This document shows, one piece after another, positions 24,346 through 31,900 of a DNA stretch of 33,777 nt; the stretch's first letter is position 1; the number at the start of each line of letters is the position of its first letter. The stretch is from CAYOCE01 sp964402405 (GTDB lineage Bacteria > Pseudomonadota > Alphaproteobacteria > UBA7879). The stretch lies in the NCBI GenBank assembly GCA_964402405.1, contig CAYOCE010000012.1:1-33777 (forward strand), given 5' to 3'. Made by a program: the position numbers and the translations under genes. The notes beneath the pieces are model-generated. The model ran no database searches and was not told the origin of the DNA. It worked only from the letters and a program-made list of their open reading frames with translations.

Positions 24346-24385
24346 TCCTTAAAATACTTTATAAGATATCCTTCTCAAAATTGAT
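24318..24385 (-). pseudogene. Decayed 3' end of a second rep-like gene
   Basis: On the minus strand the codons EGYLIKYFKENVWPTLRA-stop match the end of the Rep-like protein at 25642 (EGSLKKYFKENV) and show what follows in an uninterrupted copy. A stop codon lies just before the Glu, so this is a remnant. It proves that the inverted arm includes the rep 3' end. Confidence 0.65.
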
Positions 24386-24421
24386 TTTTCGCAAACTCTC
24401 TTTAGGTTTTTTGGTTATAAA

Positions 24422-24546
24422 TTGATATACAATCAAATTGTAACCAATTTGGCTTTGCAAACAAAAAATTGTTGATATCATTACATTTTTAAAAGTTTGG
24501 TTGTATTTTGATATATAATTGATTGTATATCAATTTGTAACCAAAT
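24422..24546. repeat. Iteron-like repeats upstream of parA (putative origin or partition site)
   Basis: TTGATATACAATCAA (24422-24436) recurs inverted at 24519-24533. TTGTAACCAA occurs at 24438 and 24535. A 21-bp unit at 24501-24521 (TGTATTTTGATATATAATTG and one base before it) recurs inverted inside the downstream rep gene. Repeats of this kind in a very AT-rich spacer in front of parA fit iterons or a parS/origin. The remaining bases 24386-24421 and 24547-24687 are AT-rich without other signals. Confidence 0.6.
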
Positions 24547-24687
24547 CAGGACACAAACAACAACACATCAAAAAGAAATCCTCTTAATTTTAATATATAG
24601 TAAAAAACACAAAAAATAACTCTTGATAAAAAACAGGGGTTAAGTTAATCATTAAATTATAAGATAAACTTAAACCTGGATAAAAAA

Positions 24688-25626
24688 ATGAACCCAAGAA
24701 TAACAGCATCAGAAGCAGCATCCATATTAGGATTATCTGTTCAAGCAATCCACAAACAATTGAAATCAAAAAACCTAGAATGCTCAAAAAGCCAAAATAG
24801 AGTTTATTTTGGACACGAAACAGCTAGAGACTTATTCAATTTTAATTTTACACCTCAAATTATCTCTTTTCAGATTGTCAAAGGGGGAACTGGAAAAACA
24901 TCCATAGCCTTATCTTTTTCTATAAGAGCCAATTTGTATGGAGCAAAAGTTCTTTGTATAGATCTAGACCAGCAAGGGAATCTTACTCAAGCTCTTAAGG
25001 TGGATGCAGAAAATAAGCCAGTTTTGATTGATGTTATTAAACAACGGCTAGATATAGAGGATGCAATCGTCCCCGTTTCTCCAGGACTAGATCTGATACC
25101 AAGTAGAATAGAAAATGCTGTATTGGATAACTTATTGATGCTTGAAAGACATCCCCTTCACACGGTTTTTAAGGGATCTCTAGAAAAGTTAAAAAGTAAG
25201 TATGATGTTATTGTGATTGACTGCCCTCCCGCATTAGGTCAGGCCGTTGCAGCCATCACGCTAGCCTCTGATTTAATTATAGCACCGGTGACCCCAGAAG
25301 AATTTTCCTTATCTGGCCTAAAAATAAGCTTTGAAGAAATTAAGGAAATGGAAAAGAAATATAGCACCAAAATTCCATTTAAATTGATTCTTAATAAATT
25401 TGACACCAGAACAACGTTGTCACACGAGATACTCACCACCCTTATAAAACATCCAATATACGGCGAAAGGCTATTTAAGGCCTATATAAGGTCGAGTCAA
25501 GAATTCCCTAATACAATCTCTTCATCGCAATCCATCTTCGATACGCTGAAGTCTAATTCCGCCAAAGAGGATATAGATCTCTTTACGAGAGAGGCTTTGA
25601 ACATATCTTTTGGCGATAAAAAATAA
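24688..25626 (+). CDS. parA: ParA-type partition ATPase with N-terminal HTH
   Basis: 312 aa. Residues 1-~50 form a MerR/excisionase-like HTH (ASEAASILGLSVQAIHKQL). Residues 65-71 are the deviant Walker A KGGTGKT; then CIDLDQQGNLTQAL (A' motif) and VIVIDCPPALG (Walker B). This layout matches plasmid ParA proteins that both partition DNA and repress their operon. The promoter region carries iteron-like repeats to which the HTH could bind. The next gene starts 15 nt downstream; no separate parB is present, so the second gene may act as partner or as replication initiator. Confidence 0.92.
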   Translation: MNPRITASEAASILGLSVQAIHKQLKSKNLECSKSQNRVYFGHETARDLFNFNFTPQIISFQIVKGGTGKTSIALSFSIRANLYGAKVLCIDLDQQGNLTQALKVDAENKPVLIDVIKQRLDIEDAIVPVSPGLDLIPSRIENAVLDNLLMLERHPLHTVFKGSLEKLKSKYDVIVIDCPPALGQAVAAITLASDLIIAPVTPEEFSLSGLKISFEEIKEMEKKYSTKIPFKLILNKFDTRTTLSHEILTTLIKHPIYGERLFKAYIRSSQEFPNTISSSQSIFDTLKSNSAKEDIDLFTREALNISFGDKK

Positions 25627-25641
25627 TGCTAGGAAAAAACC

Positions 25642-26817
25642 ATGCCTTCTATTGATGATTTTAAACAAAAAGACTTGAAAAAGAAAAAGTTTAAAAAAAC
25701 CCCTTATCGCCCCTGGAATGATAGCTTATCAGAGGATTTAAGAGAGCCTCAAAACTTATCCACAGAAAATACAACCAACAGTGAACCAATTATATATCAA
25801 AATACAACCAATTATATATCAAAACACAACCAAAATACAATCAACAGTGAACCAATTATATATCAAAATACAATCAATAGTAAACCTGATATACAATCAA
25901 AACCTGAAAATCAGGAAAATTTAGTGGGCAAAGAAACCCAACTTTTTAACAACCTTCGTCGCCTCTGTGGTCTGCAAAAAAATATAATAATTTATATTGT
26001 TAGTAGATGTGCTTATAATAATTCTTTGTGTTCTGGACCAATAAAAACATCTGAGTTTGTTGAATATCTAAACACAGACTCATTCACAATAAGAACAGCA
26101 ATTCAAAGGGTTGAAAAAAAGGGATTTATTTTAAATAAAGAAGGAAAAAAAGGGGTTGGGGGGTTCACTATTTTCTATGTAAGCGAAATTATAAAAAAGT
26201 TAGTTTCGGAAGATATTAAGGAAAATTTCTCGGTAAAAAATCCTCTTTTAAATACAACCAATAGTAAACCAAAAATACAACCAACTTTTCCTACTAGTAG
26301 TAGTAATATACTAACTACTACTAAAACGGATCCTCCAAATTTTTTTGAAACCCCGATTGACGAAGCTGATATAGACCCGCTTAAGGAAATTGGATTTTCA
26401 AAAAACCACTTGACGCAAATCTTGAAAACCGGAAAGTTGGATTTCGAGGATGTCAAGCTTTCGATTCAACACTTTGCCTTTGACCTAGAGGAGAACAAAA
26501 AACATGAAAAGATTAAAGGATCACCGCTCAACTACTTCATGGGAATCCTTCTCAAGGGAATCCCCTATAGCGCCCCAGAAAACTATGAAAACCCTCAAAA
26601 AAAGGCACTAAAGGAATTCATCCAAAGAAAAGAACGGGAGCGACGGGAAATAGAGGCCTTGGAGGAGAAGGCGGTTGATCTGATGTATGATGATTGGGTC
26701 AAAACAGTTTCCGAAGATCTCGTTGCAGAAATCATCCCCGAACCACACTATCGCTCTATTGGTAGCCCCTTTCGAGAGGGCAGTCTTAAAAAGTATTTTA
26801 AGGAAAACGTTCTCTAA
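25642..26817 (+). CDS. Plasmid replication-type winged-helix protein, C-terminus cut by an IS110-family element
   Basis: 391 aa; AGGA precedes the ATG. Residues 1-~30 are very basic. Residues ~42-88 are low-complexity Asn/Ile/Tyr repeats (NSEPIIYQNT) encoded by iteron-like DNA. Residues ~95-185 look like a winged-helix domain (TSEFVEYLNTDSFTIRTAI, QRVEKKGFILNKEG). Residues ~245-320 (GSPLNYFMGILLKGIPY, PENYENPQKKA) resemble C-terminal parts of plasmid and phage replication initiators. The last codons VL-stop arise at the IS junction; the natural end, WPSLRT-stop, is displaced to 28237-28260. Only about six residues are affected, so it may still work. Replication initiator is my inference from fold, position after parA and the repeats. 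Confidence 0.65.
   Translation: MPSIDDFKQKDLKKKKFKKTPYRPWNDSLSEDLREPQNLSTENTTNSEPIIYQNTTNYISKHNQNTINSEPIIYQNTINSKPDIQSKPENQENLVGKETQLFNNLRRLCGLQKNIIIYIVSRCAYNNSLCSGPIKTSEFVEYLNTDSFTIRTAIQRVEKKGFILNKEGKKGVGGFTIFYVSEIIKKLVSEDIKENFSVKNPLLNTTNSKPKIQPTFPTSSSNILTTTKTDPPNFFETPIDEADIDPLKEIGFSKNHLTQILKTGKLDFEDVKLSIQHFAFDLEENKKHEKIKGSPLNYFMGILLKGIPYSAPENYENPQKKALKEFIQRKERERREIEALEEKAVDLMYDDWVKTVSEDLVAEIIPEPHYRSIGSPFREGSLKKYFKENVL
25786..25900. repeat. Iteron-like repeats inside the rep coding sequence
   Basis: Three units beginning CCAATTATATATCAAAA at 25786, 25808 and 25852, plus TGATATACAATCAA at 25887-25900. The core of the first and third is the exact reverse complement of 24501-24521. More distant relatives (ATACAACCAA) lie near 26252-26282. 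The spacing varies but the DNA sequence is kept, even where the encoded peptide reads in different registers (IIYQNT against NYISKH), so selection on DNA rather than protein is likely. Confidence 0.7.
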
Positions 26818-26826
26818 TTGCAAAGG

Positions 26827-27123
26827 CGTCAAGAAAAAAATTAGGTCATTTTCTACCTCTCGGTCTCAGTTTTTTAGTCGGGGTTAGATAAGCGTACCAC
26901 CATGGTTCTCTCCGCGGTCTTAAGTGTGAAGAGGATTTCTCCTTTGGTCTCCACGCCGCATTATACGTTTAGGGAGGAAGGGGCGGCGACATGTGTGGCA
27001 CGAGGTCTAAAGCCTCAACGGTATCTCTCGCTTACCCTGCTTCCATCGGTATTGCTTATAAAACGTCGTCAAAAAACCTTTCTTTTAAAATTCTAACGAC
27101 TACTACTTCTACTATTCTTCTTT
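26827..27123 (-). ncRNA. Putative bridge-RNA region of the IS110-family element
   Basis: About 300 nt of non-coding, locally GC-rich DNA lies downstream of the transposase stop. In IS1111-group elements the bridge RNA that guides target and donor choice is encoded on this side. Base-paired elements are visible (for example GAGGT/ACCTC-type stems near 27005-27020 and CTCTCCGCGG near 26910). The short open frames here look accidental. I infer the RNA from position; its exact ends and loops cannot be set by eye. Confidence 0.45.
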
Positions 27124-28137
27124 TTAAGAATTGCAGAATTCCTTTTGATCCACCAACATACGGTGCATCGTGACAGCCAGCTTTCGGGCAACTGCAACAA
27201 TTGCCTTCTTCATACCTTTTTTCTTGGCAATCTTCAGACCCCAAGTTTGTATCTTGGTTTTCTGTTTGCTGACCACCAGTAAGGATTGAGCTGCTTCATA
27301 GAGCATCGATCGACATTCTCCTGGTCCCATTTTTGAGATAGATCCATGCCGATTAGTTTCTCCAGACGCATACTGCTTCGGGGTTAGTCCCATATAAGCC
27401 CCCACCGTTTCAGAATCTCTAAATCTTCCAGGCTCATCTAAGGCGGCTTTATAGGTTGCTGCTGTTACAGCTCCAATACCAGGAACCGTCATCAATAGCT
27501 GGCAGTCTTTATCTTTTTTGGCATACTTTCTTAAGTCAGCGTCCAGCTCTGAAATTACTAGATTGATTGTCTCTAAACTTACCAATATTGCTTCAATGGC
27601 TTTTTTGCTTTCTAGAGCTTCTATCTCTCCCCTAACAGCTCCTACAAAACTTTGATATTGGCCTTTGGATTTTACTTTAATCCCGTATATTTTTAAGAGT
27701 CCTCTTACAGTTCCCGCTACCTGTTGACGCGTGTTTACTAACTGTCTTCTGCTTCCTAGAAGCACTTTAGTTTCACAGGATTCATCGCTCTTAACCTTCA
27801 CCTCTCTGTAGAGCTCTGCTCGCATTATTTGAGCGATCCCTCTGGCATCATTCTTGTCATTCTTATTGATATTATTAGATAAAATCTTGGAAGCATGTCG
27901 AGCATCGATACAGATGATAGGAAGATTCTTTTTGATCAATCCTTTACAGAGAAATATAGACATTTGTCCACTTTCGATACCAATTCTATGATATTCCAGG
28001 CCTTGGACTAAAAGATAATCGGCTAGCTTTTCCACATCTGTTTCAATCATGGCTTCTTTGATGATTTTTCCTTTTTCATCGATGATACTTACAAAAGTCT
28101 CTTTTAATGAAACGTCTAATCCGGCATAATACTGCAT
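27124..28137 (-). CDS. IS110-family transposase (DEDD recombinase)
   Basis: 337 aa, normal length. The N-terminal RuvC-like DEDD domain shows D8 in GLDVS, E55 in GIESGQ, and D94 and D97 in KNDKNDARGIA. The C-terminal Transposase_20 part contains LLMTVPGIGAVTAATYKAAL, YMGLTPKQYASGE and GECRSMLYEAA with the conserved Ser. GGAAGGAG stands 7 nt before the ATG. The frame is intact, so the element may be active. It is oriented opposite to rep. Confidence 0.95.
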   Translation of the reverse strand: MQYYAGLDVSLKETFVSIIDEKGKIIKEAMIETDVEKLADYLLVQGLEYHRIGIESGQMSIFLCKGLIKKNLPIICIDARHASKILSNNINKNDKNDARGIAQIMRAELYREVKVKSDESCETKVLLGSRRQLVNTRQQVAGTVRGLLKIYGIKVKSKGQYQSFVGAVRGEIEALESKKAIEAILVSLETINLVISELDADLRKYAKKDKDCQLLMTVPGIGAVTAATYKAALDEPGRFRDSETVGAYMGLTPKQYASGETNRHGSISKMGPGECRSMLYEAAQSLLVVSKQKTKIQTWGLKIAKKKGMKKAIVAVARKLAVTMHRMLVDQKEFCNS

Positions 28138-28232
28138 GGCGATACTCCTTCCATAACTGTTAAGGTTAAACTATTTTGAGGCTTAGACCTCGTGTCAAAT
28201 AGTGGCGTATCGCCACTTCCTTTGCAATTACA

Positions 28233-28526
28233 GTATGTGTGGCCATCTTTGAGAACTTAGGGGTTTTGTGGGTGACAAAACTATACCCGATTGCTTCAGG
28301 GGAGGGGGCTGTTTTCAAAAAACAGCCCTAACATACCCCATAAATCATTCATATTAATTTTATCAATTAGTCTGTTTTGAAATTCATTTTTATCTTTCCA
28401 AAAGTTTTTTTAAAATCTCTCATTCGGCGAGCAGCCTTTTTAAGGAGGAGATTTTTTGAGTGATTTTTGTGAGTAGTTAAAATTAGAAGTTTTTTATGAA
28501 GTGTATCTACGCAATATGCAAACTCA
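28233..28526. repeat. Inverted repeat flanking the replicon, right arm
   Basis: Partner of 24050-24345. It begins with the displaced rep end, directly behind the IS, and runs through a strong hairpin GGGCTGTTTT/AAAACAGCCC (28306-28328) to CGCAATATGCAAACTCA. The hairpin follows the rep stop by ~45 nt and could end its transcript, though no T-run follows. Confidence 0.8.
28237..28260 (+). pseudogene. Displaced last codons of the rep-like gene
   Basis: GTG TGG CCA ... TAG reads VWPSLRT-stop, matching VWPTLRA-stop in the remnant at 24318. This is the original rep 3' end, now behind the IS110-family element. Confidence 0.7.
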
Positions 28527-28910
28527 GAAAAGATTTTGTCGTTAATGAGTTTTCTTGTTCAACTTCATAAGTTTTTGGCTTAGTTCTTGATGGAGTATAA
28601 AAATTCTAGCAGACTCGGTTTTGTGACAATTAAACCAAGTGTTCATTCGTATACTTTTTGCTCTGGAGGCATTTAATTTTAGCATAAGAGGTATGTCGTT
28701 TTTGCTTGACCCGAACTTTCAAAGGGCGTATCCCAGTTAACAAGAATCAACACGAAGAAAATATAAGCTAATAAAAACAATAAGAAAGAATTTATAAATT
28801 TTCACGGAATAAATTTGTTCCAAATATCAGAAAAGTTATAAATTAGGACGACTGGAATGGGTGGATAGTTAGGTAAAGATCAAAAATGTCTGATCGTTAT
28901 TTAATTATCC

Positions 28911-28953
28911 GAGGAGATAAATGTCCCTTTGGACAGGGTTAGGGTTACAATGA
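28911..28953 (+). promoter_or_regulatory. Leader mini-ORF (28921-28953, MSLWTGLGLQ) coupled to the haemagglutinin start
   Basis: GAGGAG at 28911-28916 stands in front of an ATG at 28921 that opens a 10-codon frame ending in TGA at 28951-28953. That stop overlaps the haemagglutinin ATG (28950) as ATGA. The haemagglutinin ATG itself has only a weak ribosome-binding site, so its translation probably depends on passage through the mini-ORF. An in-frame TTG at 28929 is a less likely alternative start. The 28527-28910 stretch upstream shows no gene and no convincing promoter. Confidence 0.5.
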
Positions 28954-31900
28954 TAACGAAGTTTTTTAGAAAGACGCTCAGTCTTTTGGTGATACTATCC
29001 CATTTAGTAGGGCAATTATTTACGACCCAGTGTCATGGGGGTTTTTTGGAAGAAGGAGATACGCTTTCTTTCAGAGTGACGCAGCTTGTTTCCCATACAG
29101 TAGATACAAGGTCTCTAGAGGATCTTTATAGAAAAAAATCCCAGACATTAGAAGCTAGCGGTATCAGGGCTTCCACGCTTAAGGCAAAAATAAGAACGGA
29201 TTGGAGCTTAAGCAGAGGGGTTCATATTCATCTTGGTCATTCAAGAACTCCTTCAGAAAAAGGCATTGATCCAGCAGATCCAAAACTTTCTGCTAGCCAA
29301 ACTCTTTATTTTAAAGAAGATGGAAGTGTGGATCTCAGCAGGATTCAGGGATGGAGAGGAAGTTTAGCAGAGGAATACAACTTAGATAAATACTTACTGT
29401 TGAGTGAAACCAAAGAAGGTGCTGTTAATTTAACCTTAGCGTCTCAGGAAACAAAAACTCCCATGGGGGTTTCTTTTCTTCTGACTCATACTCCTGCCAG
29501 CACAGAAATGGATCCCCCTACAACACAAGTAATAATTCAAGGGGCTATTGGAAAACTTAAAATTGATCTCGAAACTGATGGAGAAATCTATACAGATTCT
29601 ACCTCTGTTCTTCTTGCCAAGGATTTAAAGTTGACAGGATCTGATGTGTATAACTGGGGAACCATTTTTGCAGATACTCTCAAAATCACAGCCAAAGGCA
29701 AAGATGGATCCGTTGGCAGAATCAGAAACGCCATCGGGGGCAAGATTGGAAGCATGTCAGCTTTAGATCTAAATGCCCAGTGGATTACAAATCTAGGGCA
29801 TTTAGGAACAACAGCCAAAAGTTCGGAAAAAGTTAGGATACATTCTTCCATATTTGGAAACGCTGTGAGTGGGGGTGTTTTTGGGCTGAAAGCCGAAGAG
29901 GCGCCTGATTCAGCACACTTGAATATGGAAACAGATGTGTTCAGCAACTTTGGATCCGTGCAAGGGGATGTTCTCAACCTTAAAACATCCGAAAGGTTTT
30001 ATCAGCACAAGGGAGAAACCCAGTTTTATGGAGCGTTAGAATATGTAGACGGCGTTCTGTGTTGGGTGGAAAAAGATACTCCTCACACTGTTGTGGCTGA
30101 CTCTAGAATTAATATCACTCAAGAGGGAAACTTCACTCTAAATGGTTTTTCAAAAAATAAAGGATCTATCTCTAGTCAAGCTAAACTAACCATAGAGGAT
30201 AGCGTAGGCTATTGGATTCTAGGGGACAACATTTTGGAAAATGAGGGGGTTATCCAAGCGGTAGAAAAAATGAAAATCGTTTTAGGGGGGTTTTTAAATA
30301 GAGGACAAGTAGTTACAGCAGGTAAATATGGTTGTTTTAGCTTCTTAGGACGAAATTTTGTCAATATGGGCGTTCTAGAGCAATGGTGTTCAGAGATTCA
30401 TGCCAGAGACATAATTAACTATAAGGGGGCTATTTTAAGCACCTATAGATTTATTAAATGGTGGGGATCCTATGAAAATGTGGAAGGCTATATTTTAGAT
30501 GAATACCCTGAAAAGCCAGATTTAGAAGATCAAGACCCAGAAAAAATTTGGATTCAAGATGGTAAGATTATTGATTCTAAAAGACCTCACGGTTTTTACA
30601 ATTTGGGTGGGACTTATATTGCAAAAGGAGAACGAGAATTTTCTTTAAATGGTAATACTGTGATTATAAATCAACCCTATAATGGTCGCCCTGGCATTAT
30701 GTCTGTTGATGGAGGTCTCACGATTAAAGGAGAGCCTTATGCTCTCTATACTATTACTAATGAAGGCACCCTTCATGTAGGAGGAAATGGACTTAAAATT
30801 CCCGGCCCTTATGGAATTATCTACAACAAGGGTCTTATACAAGTTCAAGGCCTCCTCGATATCAAAGGATTTATTGTAGATTTTAGTGATCCAAACAGCA
30901 AATTGATTGTGAATGGCAATACCCGTTTAGAAGGGACACATGAGTTATCTTTAAGAGGTCAAACGGGTTTTCAGGGAAATTTGGATATTTTCCCAATTAA
31001 AAATTTCTTCTATGCAACCGATACTCTCCGATGTACTGACCTTCTAACTCTTCATTTTGACTCCCCATATATTTTTACCAGAGCAATCCATCAAAGAGGA
31101 AAATTCCGTGTTAATACCCTTAGTTCTCTAAAATCCCATGTGAATATCAAAGCAGATGGGGGAATTTATCTCAGAAGTGATGATGAGATTAGTTTCGGAA
31201 TAGACAATGACCATCTGGTGGATGTGTTTTCAGCGAAAGGACCTGTGGAGATTACCGGGAAATCCGTTGATCTTAGGTATGCACGAGTTTTTGGGCATGA
31301 ATCTACCAAAGTTAAATCAACTGAAGGAGGAATAGTTCTGGGTCATGAACGAGAAGAGATAGCGGAATTTCAAAGAGATTTTCCTTGGTACCCTAGTCAT
31401 ATGACTCTAACTTCGCCCACTTATAAAAAGAAAATTCAAAATGGGGCTATTATTGCAAGCAATAGTAAAATCATTTTAGACGCCCATACAACAGCAGAGA
31501 TAAGATTTGGAGAGATTCTTAGTGTAAAAAAGATTCGTATCAACGCCCTTAATAAAATTCTGACTTATTCTGCTCAAATAAAAGGCCGTAAAGTTTTCCT
31601 AAAATCTCCTTTTTATGAGTCAACCTTATCCGAGCACCTCCCTCTCCATGGAGTTGATAGATATGGTGGCGCTTACTTTCAAGTAGATGATTCAGAAGGA
31701 TCGAGAGTTTATGCTTTACAAGATATTCATTTAGATGTAGCTGGCTTTAATATTGTGAATGGAGAATTACTCGCAGGCAATAAAATTTGGCTTAAAGACA
31801 CTTCAATTGAGGAATTTCCTTCCTCATCTTCTGTTTTTACATCAATCACAAGACGAGAAAGATTTGAAGAATGGGTTCCTACCTACAAAACTGGCAGAGG

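Larger units (their letters stand above)
26809..28236. mobile_element. IS110-family element (IS1111-like) inserted in the rep 3' end
   Basis: ~1428 bp. Ends are set by comparing the interrupted rep end with the uninterrupted remnant at 24318: rep breaks after AAC (26808) and resumes with GTGTGG at 28237, with a 2-bp ambiguity. Subterminal 12-bp perfect inverted repeats TAATTGCAAAGG (26815-26826) and CCTTTGCAATTA (28219-28230) lie 6 bp inside both ends, as in the IS1111 group. No clear target duplication. A second imperfect inverted pair around GAGGTCTAAAGCCTCAA (27000-27025) and TTGAGGCTTAGACCTC (28174-28190) lies further in. Confidence 0.8.

Noticed and set aside
24231..24425. 64-codon plus-strand ORF in front of the iterons
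   Set aside because: It runs antisense through the decayed rep end and the inverted repeat; composition is low-complexity Ser/Lys and it has no ribosome-binding site.
25768..25900. Possible CRISPR array
   Set aside because: The repeats are AT-rich, overlap one another, lack unique spacers of constant length, lie inside a coding frame and recur near parA; iterons fit better.
26687..27244. Several 60-75-codon ORFs around the IS110-family 3' side
   Set aside because: They overlap rep, the non-coding RNA region or the transposase on the wrong strand, and none has a start signal or a family-like sequence.
28527..28910. Promoter such as TTGACC ... TATCCC near 28708
   Set aside because: The -10 is poor and nothing else supports it; left unassigned.
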